64,000 bases of DNA from Streptomyces longisporoflavus (GTDB taxonomy: Bacteria > Actinomycetota > Actinomycetes > Streptomycetales > Streptomycetaceae). The translations under genes and the position numbers were made by a program. How positions within the stretch are numbered: position 1 is the first letter of the stretch; every line of letters starts with the position of its first letter. The notes under the pieces are model-generated. The model searched no databases, had not been told where the DNA came from, and was given only the letters and a program-made list of their open reading frames with translations. The stretch spans positions 124,001 through 188,000 of the forward strand of contig NZ_BMTR01000003.1 in the NCBI RefSeq assembly GCF_014649775.1, read 5' to 3'. This document shows, piece by piece, positions 8,206 through 16,214 of this stretch.

Positions 8206-9078
8206 GTGGGCACGGAACGTGGCGGCGAGGGGCGTAATGACGGGGCGGACGAGCCCGGTTGGGACGTCGACCCGGAGGACGAGATCAGCGCGGTGGTCGA
8301 GGCGATCGGTCACCACCTCAAGTTGCGGAGGGAGGCTGCGGGGCTTCGTGCGGCCGAGTTCGCGGAGGCGATTGGGTACGGGGAGGACCAGGTCCGGAAG
8401 GTTGAGCGCGGGGCACGGATCCCGCGACCTGAGTACCTGGACAAGGTGGACGAGGTCCTCGGCGCGGGAGGGCTTGTCTCCGCGATGAAGAAGGACCTGG
8501 AGAAGGCGCGGTACCCGAAGAAGGCCAGGGATCTGGCGAAGCTGGAGGCACAGGCGGTCGAGATCGGGCTTTACAGCCACCACAACATCCACGGCCTTCT
8601 GCAAACCGAAGAGCACATGCGGGCGCTGTTCGAGATGCGGCACCCCTCGTACACGCAGGATCAAGTGGAGCGAGACGTGGCAGCGCGTATGGCCCGGCGG
8701 GCGGTCTTCGAACGTTCCCCTGCGCCAACCCTCAACTTCGTCCAGGAAGAGGCGACGCTACGGCGCACCATCGGAGGAAGAATGGTGCTGCGTCGGCAGC
8801 TTGAACACTTGGTGACCGTAGCCCAGTTGCGGAATGTCACCTTCCAAGTGATGCCGCTCGACTGCGAGGACCATGCCGGAATGGGAGGACTGATCGAAGT
8901 GCTGAAGTTCCGTGACGGCACGGCAGTTGGGCGCTCCGATGGGGCGTTCGGCGGTCGCCCTGTTTCCGACCCGAAGCAGCTCAGGATCCTTGAGTTGCGC
9001 TATGGAATGATCCGGGCTCAGGCCCTCAGGCCACGGCAGTCACTGGCCTTCATCGAGCAAATGCTGGGAGAGACATGA
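8206..9078 (+). CDS. Scr1/WhiJ-type helix-turn-helix regulator (XRE HTH plus DUF5753)
   Basis: This 290-residue protein has an XRE-type helix-turn-helix at about residues 24-80 (GHHLKLRREAAGLRAAEFAEAI, with the DQVRKVERG recognition part). A DUF5753 effector domain fills the rest, including the LLQTEEHMRAL and LRRTIGGRMVLRRQLEHL segments. WhiJ-like proteins of this kind control development and antibiotic production with small DUF397 partners. The GTG at 8206 has GGAGG seven bases upstream, whereas the upstream ATG at 8098 has none. Its stop overlaps the DUF397 start (ATGA), so the two form one unit. Confidence 0.85.
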   Translation: MGTERGGEGRNDGADEPGWDVDPEDEISAVVEAIGHHLKLRREAAGLRAAEFAEAIGYGEDQVRKVERGARIPRPEYLDKVDEVLGAGGLVSAMKKDLEKARYPKKARDLAKLEAQAVEIGLYSHHNIHGLLQTEEHMRALFEMRHPSYTQDQVERDVAARMARRAVFERSPAPTLNFVQEEATLRRTIGGRMVLRRQLEHLVTVAQLRNVTFQVMPLDCEDHAGMGGLIEVLKFRDGTAVGRSDGAFGGRPVSDPKQLRILELRYGMIRAQALRPRQSLAFIEQMLGET

Positions 9079-9347
9079 TCCGCAAGGCTTCTGACGGAGA
9101 CGCCTCCGGGCTGGAGTGGTTCAAGAGCAGTTACAGCAGTGGCAGCGAGGGAGACTCGTGCGTCGAGATCGCCCTGGAATGGCATAAAAGCAGCTATAGC
9201 AGCAGTAACGAGTCAGGCGACTGCGTCGAGGTAGCCACCACCCCCGCCACCATCCACATCCGCGACTCCAAGAACACCCCTGGCCCCCAGCTGGCCGTCA
9301 CCCTCGCCGCATGGAGCGACTTCGTGACGTACGCCTCCGAAAGCTGA
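9075..9347 (+). CDS. DUF397 protein with an internally duplicated N-terminal motif
   Basis: This 90-residue acidic protein belongs to the DUF397 family that accompanies Scr1/WhiJ regulators. The family signature appears twice in tandem: LEWFKSSYSSGSEGDSCVEI near residues 13-32 and LEWHKSSYSSSNESGDCVEV near 35-54. Most relatives have it once in about 60-75 residues. The usual C-terminal part (IHIRDSKNTPGPQLAVTLAAW) occurs once. Translation is coupled to the regulator by the four-base overlap. The duplication may change binding stoichiometry; this is inference. Confidence 0.85.
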   Translation: MIRKASDGDASGLEWFKSSYSSGSEGDSCVEIALEWHKSSYSSSNESGDCVEVATTPATIHIRDSKNTPGPQLAVTLAAWSDFVTYASES

Positions 9348-9445
9348 GCTGACCGCAGGTAGCCGGAGACGTACGACCAAGGAACCAGAGGTCCCCGGAC
9401 CCCGGACAGGGGTCAAAGCCTGCCACGCCCCTTACGCTGGCCAGC

Positions 9446-10897
9446 ATGACCGCCCTGGAACCACGTGACGCCGAAGTCACGGCCGCCCCGATAGTCCCGC
9501 CGTCCGAGCTCAAGGGCGGAGTGCTGCGCGCTCCCTATCGCGCGCTCAGTCTCGGTATCGTCTCCGTGGTTCTGCTCATCGCCTTCGAGGCGACCGCCGT
9601 CGGGACCGCGATGCCGGTGGCCGCCCGTGAGCTCGACGGCGTCTCCCTCTACGCCTTCGGTTTCTCCGCGTACTTCACCACCAGCCTCTTCGGCATGGTG
9701 CTCGCCGGGCAGTGGGCCGACCGGCGCGGGCCCCTTGGACCGCTCGCCACCGGCATCGGCGGCTTCGCGGCGGGCCTCGTCCTGTCCGGGACCGCGCAGG
9801 CCATGTGGATGTTCATCCTCGGCCGCGCCGTGCAAGGGCTCGGCGGCGGGCTCGTCATCGTCGCGCTGTACGTCGTCGTCAGCCGCGCCTACCCGGAGCA
9901 TCTGCGCCCGTCCATCCTCGCCGCGTTCGCGGCCAGCTGGGTCGTGCCGTCAGTGGTGGGCCCGCTGGTCTCCGGGACCGTCACCGAGCATCTGGGCTGG
10001 CGCTGGGTCTTCCTCGGTATCCCGGTGCTCGTCGCGGCGCCGCTCGCGCTCGCCCTGCCGCAGATCCGCCGCCGGGCGGCAGGGCCGGTCTCCGACGCAC
10101 CTGCCGGTCCCTTCGACCGGCGTCGTATCCGGCTCGCGCTCGGCATCTCGCTGGGGGCCGGGCTCCTCCAGTACGCGGGGCAGGAGCTGCGCTGGCTCTC
10201 GTTGCTGCCCGCCGTGCTCGGCGCGGCCGTGCTCGTGCCCGCCGTCCTCGGGCTGCTGCCGCGCGGCACGTACCGGGCGGCCCACGGCCTGCCGTCCGTC
10301 GTGCTCCTTCGCGGCATCGCCGCCGGGTCGTTCATCGCCGCCGAGTCCTTCGTGCCGCTGATGCTCGTCACCCAGCGCGGGCTCTCGCCGACCCTGGCGG
10401 GGCTCTCGCTCGCCGTGGGCGGTGCGACCTGGGCGTTCGGATCGTTCGTACAGTCGCGGCCGGCCATGGAGCCGTACCGGACCCGGCTCATGGTCGCCGG
10501 GATGCTCCTGGTCGCCGCCGCCATCGCCACCGCGCCCACGGTCCTGATCGACGCCGTCCCGGTGTGGATCCTCGCCGTGGCCTGGGCCTTCGGCTGCCTC
10601 GGCATGGGCGCCGTCATCGGCTCGACGAGCGTCCTGCTGCTCCGGCTCTCGCCGCCCGAGGACGCGGGCGCGAACTCCGCCGCACTGCAGATCTCCGACG
10701 GCCTCTCCAACGCCCTGCTGCTCGCCGCCGGGGGCGCCGCCTTCGCCGCACTCGGCGGCGGCATGGTGGACGCGCACGGCTCCACCGGGGCGGGCGCCTC
10801 GCATCCGGCGGCCTTCGTCGCCGTATTCCTGCCGATGGCTGCGGTGGCGCTGGTGGGGGCTTGGGTGGCTACGCGGCTACGGGAGCGGTCGGCGTAA
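9446..10897 (+). CDS. Major facilitator superfamily transporter
   Basis: This 483-residue membrane protein has the hydrophobic pattern of a 12-14 helix MFS drug exporter. The motif-A-like loop GQWADRRGPLGP is near residue 89, and the family pattern RAVQGLGGGLVIVALYVVV is near 128-147, as in drug:H+ antiporters. A long conserved C-terminal half ends in ATRLRERSA. The ATG at 9446 begins a short polar tail before the first helix. It lies alone on the plus strand after the DUF397 gene. The substrate is unknown. Confidence 0.8.
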   Translation: MTALEPRDAEVTAAPIVPPSELKGGVLRAPYRALSLGIVSVVLLIAFEATAVGTAMPVAARELDGVSLYAFGFSAYFTTSLFGMVLAGQWADRRGPLGPLATGIGGFAAGLVLSGTAQAMWMFILGRAVQGLGGGLVIVALYVVVSRAYPEHLRPSILAAFAASWVVPSVVGPLVSGTVTEHLGWRWVFLGIPVLVAAPLALALPQIRRRAAGPVSDAPAGPFDRRRIRLALGISLGAGLLQYAGQELRWLSLLPAVLGAAVLVPAVLGLLPRGTYRAAHGLPSVVLLRGIAAGSFIAAESFVPLMLVTQRGLSPTLAGLSLAVGGATWAFGSFVQSRPAMEPYRTRLMVAGMLLVAAAIATAPTVLIDAVPVWILAVAWAFGCLGMGAVIGSTSVLLLRLSPPEDAGANSAALQISDGLSNALLLAAGGAAFAALGGGMVDAHGSTGAGASHPAAFVAVFLPMAAVALVGAWVATRLRERSA

Positions 10898-10937
10898 GTG
10901 GTACCACTCTGACCCCACTCGCAGTACCATTGCGGTA
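10897..10937 (+). promoter_or_regulatory. Two palindromes before the RHH/Doc pair, probable autoregulatory operator
   Basis: A perfect 12-bp palindrome AGTGGTACCACT (10897-10908) and an imperfect repeat TACC-N5-GGTA (10925-10937) share the GGTACCA core and lie directly before the antitoxin ATG. Ribbon-helix-helix antitoxins normally bind such repeated palindromes in their own promoter. The assignment is inferred from position. Confidence 0.5.
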
Positions 10938-11140
10938 TGGCTATGAACCTTCGTCTGCGCGACGACCAGCAGGAGGCGCTCAAGCTGCGTGCTGAGGAGG
11001 AGGGGCGCAGCATGCACGCCATAGTGCTTCAGGCGATCGACCGGTATCTGGAGCAGGAGGCGGACCGTGCGACTGTCCGCCGCCTGGGGGCCAAGTACGC
11101 GGCGGGCCACGCCGACTTGCTGCGGAGGCTGGGGGAGTAG
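10937..11140 (+). CDS. Ribbon-helix-helix antitoxin
   Basis: The 67-residue protein begins with a beta strand and helix typical of ribbon-helix-helix repressors (MNLRLRDDQQEALKLRAEEE), followed by GRSMHAIVLQAIDRYLEQE. A C-terminal tail (about 45-67) would bind and cover the toxin. Its stop abuts the Doc gene ATG at 11141. Paired palindromes lie at its promoter, consistent with self-repression. Confidence 0.8.
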   Translation: MAMNLRLRDDQQEALKLRAEEEGRSMHAIVLQAIDRYLEQEADRATVRRLGAKYAAGHADLLRRLGE

Positions 11141-11524
11141 ATGAAGTACCTCACGGTTCAGGAGGTCCTGGACCTGGCGGAGCTCGCCTGCGGGGAGCAG
11201 GAGATCGCCGTACGTGATCTGGGGCTGCTCAGCTCGGCAGTACACCGTCCCCAGTCTCAGATGTTCGGCGTCGAGGCGTACACGGACCTGTTCGAGAAGG
11301 CCGCCGCGCTGCTCCAGTCGCTTGCGGTGAACCACCCTTTGGTCGACGGCAACAAGCGCATGGCGTGGATGAGCACCGTCGTGTTCCTGGACTTCAACGG
11401 CACTGACATGATCGACGTGGACCAGGACGAGGCGTACAAGCTCGTCATCGAGGTGGCCAGTGGCGGTCTGGACGACGTGGGGCTGATCTCCCGGCGACTG
11501 CGAGGGTTGCACGAGGCCGTGTGA
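11141..11524 (+). CDS. doc: Doc-family (Fic/AMPylation fold) toxin
   Basis: This 127-residue protein carries the Fic/Doc active-site motif HPLVDGNKR at residues 65-73, with the catalytic histidine 65. Doc proteins phosphorylate elongation factor Tu and so halt translation. The length matches Doc (about 125). It follows the antitoxin with no gap, so the two should be co-translated. It also has the conserved N-terminal region (DLGLLSSAVHRPQ) of Doc proteins. Assignment is strong; the target is taken from the family. Confidence 0.85.
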   Translation: MKYLTVQEVLDLAELACGEQEIAVRDLGLLSSAVHRPQSQMFGVEAYTDLFEKAAALLQSLAVNHPLVDGNKRMAWMSTVVFLDFNGTDMIDVDQDEAYKLVIEVASGGLDDVGLISRRLRGLHEAV

Positions 11525-11635
11525 CCCCTGTCGCACCCAGGGCTGACGTGATGCCGTCAACCCCGGGAAGCGGCAGGGGCACCGGTAGGGTGGCCCGGTT
11601 GTCGTACGTACCCGAGCTGCAAAAATCCGGAGACC

Positions 11636-13435
11636 GTGACTACCACCGCCGCCAACTCCGCCTCCTCCCACCACCTCTCTCCCGCCTTCCCCGGCCGCGC
11701 CCCCTGGGGCACCGCCAACAAGCTGCGTGCCTGGCAGCAGGGCGCGATGGAGCGGTACCTCCAGGAGCAGCCGCGTGATTTCCTGGCCGTCGCGACACCC
11801 GGCGCAGGCAAGACGACGTTCGCGCTGACGCTCGCGTCCTGGCTGCTGCACCACCATGTCGTGCAGCAGGTGACGGTGGTCGCGCCGACCGAGCATCTGA
11901 AGAAGCAGTGGGCGGAGGCGGCGGCCCGCATAGGGATCAAGCTGGACCCGGAGTACAGCGCGGGGCCGCTCAGCAAGGAGTACCAGGGCGTCGCCATCAC
12001 GTACGCGGGTGTCGGCGTGCGGCCCATGCTCCACCGGAATCGGGTCGAACAGCGCAAGACCCTCGTCATCCTCGACGAGATCCACCACGCCGGTGACTCG
12101 AAGTCGTGGGGCGAGGCCTGCCTCGAAGCCTTCGAGCCCGCGACCCGGCGGCTCGCGCTCACCGGTACGCCGTTCCGCTCCGACACCAACCCGATCCCCT
12201 TCGTCGCGTACGAGGAGGGGAACGACGGCATCCGGCGGTCGGCCGCCGACTACACGTACGGCTACGGGAGCGCGCTCGCCGACGGCGTCGTGCGCCCCGT
12301 CATCTTCCTCTCCTACTCCGGCAACATGCGCTGGCGGACCAAGGCCGGCGACGAGATCGCCGCGCGGCTCGGCGAGCCGATGACCAAGGACGCCATCTCG
12401 CAGGCCTGGCGGACGGCCCTTGACGCGCGCGGCGAGTGGATGCCGAATGTGCTGAAAGCCGCTGACCAGCGGCTCACCGAGGTGCGGAAGGCCATCCCGG
12501 ACGCCGGCGGCCTCGTCATCGCCTCCGACCAGGACTCCGCCCGTTCCTACGCCAAGCTGATCCGCGAGCTCACCGGGGAGAAGGCCACCGTCGTCCTCTC
12601 CGACGACCAGGGCGCCTCCAAGCGGATCGACGACTTCACCGCGAGCACCGACCGGTGGATGGTCGCCGTCCGCATGGTGTCCGAGGGCGTCGACGTGCCG
12701 CGCCTCGCGGTGGGCGTGTACGCGACCACGATCTCCACGCCGCTCTTCTTCGCGCAGGCAGTGGGCCGTTTCGTACGTTCCCGGCGGCGCGGCGAGACCG
12801 CGTCCGTCTTCCTGCCCACGGTCCCCGACCTGCTCGGCCACGCCAACGAGATGGAGGTCGAGCGCGACCACGTGCTCGACAAGCCGAAGAAGGAAGGCGA
12901 AGAGGACCCCTACGCCGAGTCCGAGAAGGAGATGGACGAGGCGAACAAGGAGCAGGACGAGGACACCGGCGAGCAGGAGCAGTTCTCCTTCGAGGCCCTT
13001 GAGTCCGACGCCGTCTTCGACCGGGTTCTTTTCGATGGTGCCGAGTTCGGGATGCAGGCCCACCCGGGGAGCGAGGAGGAGCAGGACTATCTGGGCATCC
13101 CGGGGCTCCTCGAACCCGACCAGGTGCAGATGCTGCTCCAGAAGCGGCAGGCCCGGCAGATCGCGCACAGCAAGAAGCGGCCCGACGAGGAGGCCGACCT
13201 GCTCGAACTGCCCGCCGAGCGGCGGCCCGTGGTCTCCCACAAGGAGATGCTGGAGCTGAGGAAGCAGCTCAACACCATGGTCGGCGCGTACTCCCACCAG
13301 AGCGGGAAGCCGCACGGCGTGATCCACACCGAGCTGCGCCGCACCTGCGGCGGACCGCCGAGCGCCGAGGCCACCGCCGGGCAGCTGCGGCAGCGCATCG
13401 CGAAGGTCGGGGAGTGGGCCACCCGCATGAAGTAG
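11636..13435 (+). CDS. DEAD/DEAH-box (superfamily 2) helicase
   Basis: The 599-residue protein has the main SF2 helicase motifs in order: Walker A ATPGAGKT (53-60), motif Ia VVAPTEHLKKQW (about 81-92), Walker B DEIHH (147-151), motif III LTGTP (175-179), and motif VI QAVGRFVRSRR (about 380-391). A Glu-rich stretch (about 420-450) follows. RecG/UvrB accessory domains are absent, so it resembles the stand-alone type common in Streptomyces. The GTG at 11636 follows a CCGGAGACC ribosome site. It may act on DNA or structured RNA; there is no context to decide. Confidence 0.85.
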   Translation: MTTTAANSASSHHLSPAFPGRAPWGTANKLRAWQQGAMERYLQEQPRDFLAVATPGAGKTTFALTLASWLLHHHVVQQVTVVAPTEHLKKQWAEAAARIGIKLDPEYSAGPLSKEYQGVAITYAGVGVRPMLHRNRVEQRKTLVILDEIHHAGDSKSWGEACLEAFEPATRRLALTGTPFRSDTNPIPFVAYEEGNDGIRRSAADYTYGYGSALADGVVRPVIFLSYSGNMRWRTKAGDEIAARLGEPMTKDAISQAWRTALDARGEWMPNVLKAADQRLTEVRKAIPDAGGLVIASDQDSARSYAKLIRELTGEKATVVLSDDQGASKRIDDFTASTDRWMVAVRMVSEGVDVPRLAVGVYATTISTPLFFAQAVGRFVRSRRRGETASVFLPTVPDLLGHANEMEVERDHVLDKPKKEGEEDPYAESEKEMDEANKEQDEDTGEQEQFSFEALESDAVFDRVLFDGAEFGMQAHPGSEEEQDYLGIPGLLEPDQVQMLLQKRQARQIAHSKKRPDEEADLLELPAERRPVVSHKEMLELRKQLNTMVGAYSHQSGKPHGVIHTELRRTCGGPPSAEATAGQLRQRIAKVGEWATRMK

Positions 13436-13770
13436 GGGTCCTTCCCGGCTGAAGTTAAGGGTCCCTCTCGGTGACGGGGGAGGAGGGGTGCGTTCCATGT
13501 GTGGGGGAGTCGTGCGTACCCCCGTCCGCGAGCCCCGCGTATGGGGCATTGCGGCCCCTAATAGCCGGTCCCGTGCCCGGATTCTGGACTGAGTCTTCCG
13601 CTGAGCGGGACGGTCTCGCTAATGTCCCCGCAACGTACACGCCCCGTGGCAGCGCCGCCGCGGAGCGCAGCCGGAGTTCCGACCGGCGGCCTCTGACGCG
13701 CGTCGCCCACGGGACCGGCGACGCAACCGCCGTAAAGGGGCCGTCGACCCTCACCTAAGGAGTGGGCGTC
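13436..13770. other. 335-base gap between the helicase and the IclR gene
   Basis: This gap holds no convincing gene. An open frame at 13471-13758 has no ribosome site and no recognisable family. The region presumably contains the promoter of the IclR regulator, whose AAGGAG ribosome site is at 13757-13762. I see no clear hairpin terminator after the helicase. Confidence 0.5.
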
Positions 13771-14412
13771 GTGACCGCGGAGACTTCCCAGACCCTCGAC
13801 CGAGGGCTGCGTGTCCTCAAGTTGTTGGCCGACACCGATCACGGGCTCACCGTCACCGAGCTCTCGAACAAGCTCGGCGTGAACCGCACCGTGGTGTACC
13901 GCCTCCTCGCCACCCTTGAGCAGCATGCCCTGGTCCGCCGTGACCTGGGCGGCCGGGCCAGGGTCGGCCTCGGGGTGCTTCGCCTGGGCCGCCAAGTGCA
14001 TCCGCTGGTGCGCGAGGCCGCGCTGCCCGCCCTTCGCTCCCTCGCCGAGGACATAGGCGCCACGGCGCATCTGACGCTGGTCGACGGCACCGAGGCACTT
14101 GCCGTCGCCGTCGTCGAGCCGACCTGGACTGATTACCACGTGGCCTACCGCACCGGCTTCCGGCACCCGCTGGACCGGGGCGCCGCGGGCCGCGCGATCC
14201 TCGCCGCCAGACAGGGCCTGGCCACCGACCCCGGTTACGCCCTCACGCACGGAGAGCTGGAGGCGGGCGCGAGCGGGGCCGCGGCGCCGCTGGTGGGCGT
14301 CACCGGCATAGAGGGCAGCGTGGGCGTCGTGATGCTGTCGGACTCGGTGCCGGAGCGGGTGGGGCCGCGGGTGGTGGATGCGGCGCGTGAGGTAGCCGAT
14401 GCGTTGCGCTGA
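13771..14412 (+). CDS. IclR-family transcriptional regulator
   Basis: The 213-residue protein starts with the IclR winged helix (TLDRGLRVLKLLADTDHGLTV, then a VNRTVVYRLLATLEQH recognition helix) in the first 70 residues. The IclR effector-binding domain follows, with YRTGFRHPLDRGAAGRAILA at about 128-147. I chose the GTG at 13771 because AAGGAG (13757-13762) lies eight bases upstream; the earlier GTG at 13762 would overlap that site. The effector and targets are unknown. Confidence 0.85.
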   Translation: MTAETSQTLDRGLRVLKLLADTDHGLTVTELSNKLGVNRTVVYRLLATLEQHALVRRDLGGRARVGLGVLRLGRQVHPLVREAALPALRSLAEDIGATAHLTLVDGTEALAVAVVEPTWTDYHVAYRTGFRHPLDRGAAGRAILAARQGLATDPGYALTHGELEAGASGAAAPLVGVTGIEGSVGVVMLSDSVPERVGPRVVDAAREVADALR

Positions 14413-14451
14413 GACCGCGCGGGCGAGCCGGTGTCTGTCGGTACGGTAAAT

Positions 14452-14494
14452 CACCGGCTCCGCCGGGTTCGTCCTCAAACGCCGGACGGGCTTG
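14452..14494 (+). repeat. Dispersed intergenic palindromic repeat, copy 1
   Basis: This unit of about 43 bases begins CACCGGCTCCGCCGG and ends CGCCGGACGGGCT, with a TTCGTCCTCAAA core. The same unit recurs at 28588, 39956 (inverted), 43465 and 43559 (inverted). It lies between the IclR and S16 genes. Its ends are themselves partly self-complementary (CCGGC/GCCGG), so each copy can form hairpins. Confidence 0.8.
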
Positions 14495-14557
14495 ATACCC
14501 GCTCGTCCGTCTCGCCTGACAGGGCGGACGCAAATCCTCGTCCGTTAGATTGATCCC

Positions 14558-15364
14558 GTGTTCTCCCTCTCCAGTCTCACGCGCCCCAAGGCCCTCGCCG
14601 TCTGTGCCGTACCCGTGGTCGCCCTGCTTGCCGTCACCGCGCTGGCGCCGTTGCCGTTCGCGGTGGCTCAGCCGGGGTCGACGGCGAACGTGCTCGGCGA
14701 GAGCGAGGGCAAGCCGGTCATCACGATCAGCGGTGCGCCCACCCGCGAGACGAGCGGGCAGCTGCGTATGACGACGATCGTGGCGACGGGTCCCGAGATG
14801 GACGTGAGCCTGGGTGACGTGGTGGACGGCTGGTTCCGTACGGACCGGTCCGTGATGCCGAAGGACTCGGTGTACCCCACCGGCGACAACGACGAGGAAG
14901 TCGAGAAGCACAACCTCGGCGACATGAAGAAGTCGCAGGACACGGCCACGCAGGCCGCGCTCTCCTACCTGAAGGAGAACGGCGTGGACGGCACCGGCAA
15001 GGTGAAGGTGAAGGTCGACCTCGGCAAGATCGGCGGGCCCAGCGCGGGCCTCTTTCTCTCGCTCGGCATCATCGACATGATCGACGGAAACGGCAGCGGC
15101 GGGGATCTCACGGGCGGCCGGAAGATCGCGGGCACCGGCACGATCGCCGATGACGGCAAGGTCGGCCCGGTCGGCGGTGTCTCGATGAAGACGCAGGCCG
15201 CCAAGCGTGACGGGGCGAGCGTCTTCCTGGTCCCCGAGGCCGAGTGCTCGGACGCTCAGGCGGAGCTGCCGAAGGGCCTGCGGCTGATTCCGGTCAAGAC
15301 ACTGAAGGGCACGGTCGACGCGCTGCGTTCCCTGGAGCGGGGCGGGAAGGTTCCGAGCTGCTGA
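14558..15364 (+). CDS. Membrane-anchored or secreted Lon-like (S16) serine protease domain protein
   Basis: A hydrophobic segment at residues 10-37 serves as a signal or anchor, so the rest is extracytoplasmic. The S16 protease dyad is visible: Ser162 in GGPSAGLF and Lys211 in GGVSMKTQAAK, spaced as in Lon. Bacterial relatives fuse a PDZ domain to S16; here, before the protease part, there is only a YlbL-like region with no clear PDZ. It is 268 residues long. The GTG at 14558 is the first start before the signal sequence. An unrelated frame runs antisense to its last 70 bases. Confidence 0.8.
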   Translation: MFSLSSLTRPKALAVCAVPVVALLAVTALAPLPFAVAQPGSTANVLGESEGKPVITISGAPTRETSGQLRMTTIVATGPEMDVSLGDVVDGWFRTDRSVMPKDSVYPTGDNDEEVEKHNLGDMKKSQDTATQAALSYLKENGVDGTGKVKVKVDLGKIGGPSAGLFLSLGIIDMIDGNGSGGDLTGGRKIAGTGTIADDGKVGPVGGVSMKTQAAKRDGASVFLVPEAECSDAQAELPKGLRLIPVKTLKGTVDALRSLERGGKVPSC

Positions 15365-15500
15365 CCAGCCGAAGGCCGAACTCGACCATGGTCCAGCCCA
15401 GTTGAGATCGCAGGTGGGGCCGGCGTTTCCGTAAAGGCGCCGCTCGGTGGAGTTCGGCGGCACGGGTGCGGTGCAGCACGAGATGGACGTCGGGATGCAT
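15294..15500 (-). CDS. Small basic protein of a Streptomyces-type family, function unknown
   Basis: The 68-residue frame begins MHPDVHLVLHRTRAAELHR, contains a basic middle and reaches GWTMVEFGLRLV. Many Streptomyces carry such MHPD...LRAAEL...GWT(L/M)VE(V/F)GLRL proteins, often beside ArsR regulators; this is from memory. AGAGG lies nine bases before the ATG, and the gene starts 12 bases after the ArsR stop on the same strand. Its 3' end overlaps the S16 gene antisense. I cannot assign a function. Confidence 0.55.
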   Translation of the reverse strand: MHPDVHLVLHRTRAAELHRAAPLRKRRPHLRSQLGWTMVEFGLRLVSSSEPSRPAPGNAARRPCPSVS

Positions 15501-15512
15501 GGCTGAGGCCTC

Positions 15513-16112
15513 TCACTCGGTGTAGTGCGTCGGGAAGACGTGGGTGTGCAGGCGCACCCTTGCGGAGTCCGGTGTGCTCTCGTCGACCGCCAACGGGCGG
15601 TAGCTCTCGATGAGTTCGTTGATCCGGCCGTTCAGCTCCGCGGTGAGCTCGGGTGTCAGGCGCAGGGTGTAGTCGCTGATGTCGGCGCTCTCCGTCCACT
15701 CCGGGGACCAGTCGTGCTGCGTGCCGATCCAGGTGGAGACTTCCGAGGCGTGGAAGGCCGCCACCTCGTGGAGGTAGACGGCGACCGCGCCGCGCACCGT
15801 CGGGTCCGGGTCGGCCATGAGCGACTCGTCGAGGCGTGTGCCCTGGTGCGTCGACTGCCACCAGCGTTCGCGCCCCTTGCCCCGCCCCGGCGCGTCCTCG
15901 ACGAAGCCGTGCGCGGCGAGCTGGCGCAGGTGGTAGCTCGTCGCACCGCTTGACTCGCCCAGGCGCTCCGCCAGTTGGGAGGCCGTGGCCGCGCCCTGCT
16001 TTCGCAGCGAGGTGAGCAGCTGGATGCGCAGAGGGTGGGCCAGGCCCCGCAGGGAGTGGGGGGTGAGGGTGTGGATCTTGCGGCTCTCGGGTTCTGTCAC
16101 GCCGTCCGTCAT
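15513..16112 (-). CDS. ArsR-family winged-helix transcriptional repressor
   Basis: The 199-residue protein has an ArsR-type winged helix in its first half: LRGLAHPLRIQLLTSLRKQG, then ASQLAERLGESSGATSYHLRQLAAHGFVE. The C-terminal half (about 100-199) is the helical domain found in Streptomyces ArsR/HTH_20 proteins; I see no clustered metal-binding cysteines, so a non-metal signal is more likely. I chose the ATG at 16112; an upstream TTG at 16133 is possible but lies inside the inverted repeat. It is followed by the small basic gene at 15294-15500. Confidence 0.85.
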   Translation of the reverse strand: MTDGVTEPESRKIHTLTPHSLRGLAHPLRIQLLTSLRKQGAATASQLAERLGESSGATSYHLRQLAAHGFVEDAPGRGKGRERWWQSTHQGTRLDESLMADPDPTVRGAVAVYLHEVAAFHASEVSTWIGTQHDWSPEWTESADISDYTLRLTPELTAELNGRINELIESYRPLAVDESTPDSARVRLHTHVFPTHYTE

Positions 16113-16130
16113 GCCTCGACGATAGGTATG

Positions 16131-16172
16131 CAAAGACTCCGCTGCAACCCTTTCTTTGCAACGGAGTCTTTG
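16131..16172. promoter_or_regulatory. 17-bp near-perfect inverted repeat before the ArsR gene
   Basis: The arm CAAAGACTCCGCTGCAA (16131-16147) and its partner TTGCAACGGAGTCTTTG (16156-16172) match at 16 of 17 positions with an 8-base spacer. It sits 18 bases before the ArsR ATG. No T-run follows on either side, so an operator is more likely than a terminator for the upstream binding-protein gene, though the latter is not excluded. Confidence 0.6.
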
Positions 16173-16214
16173 TAACTTCCGGAGGCTGTGGCTCCGGTAC
16201 GCGCCCGGCCGGGA

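Noticed and set aside
13471..13758. Plus-strand open frame of 95 codons before the IclR gene
   Set aside because: It has no ribosome site, no recognisable motif and an amino-acid mix expected from random GC-rich DNA.
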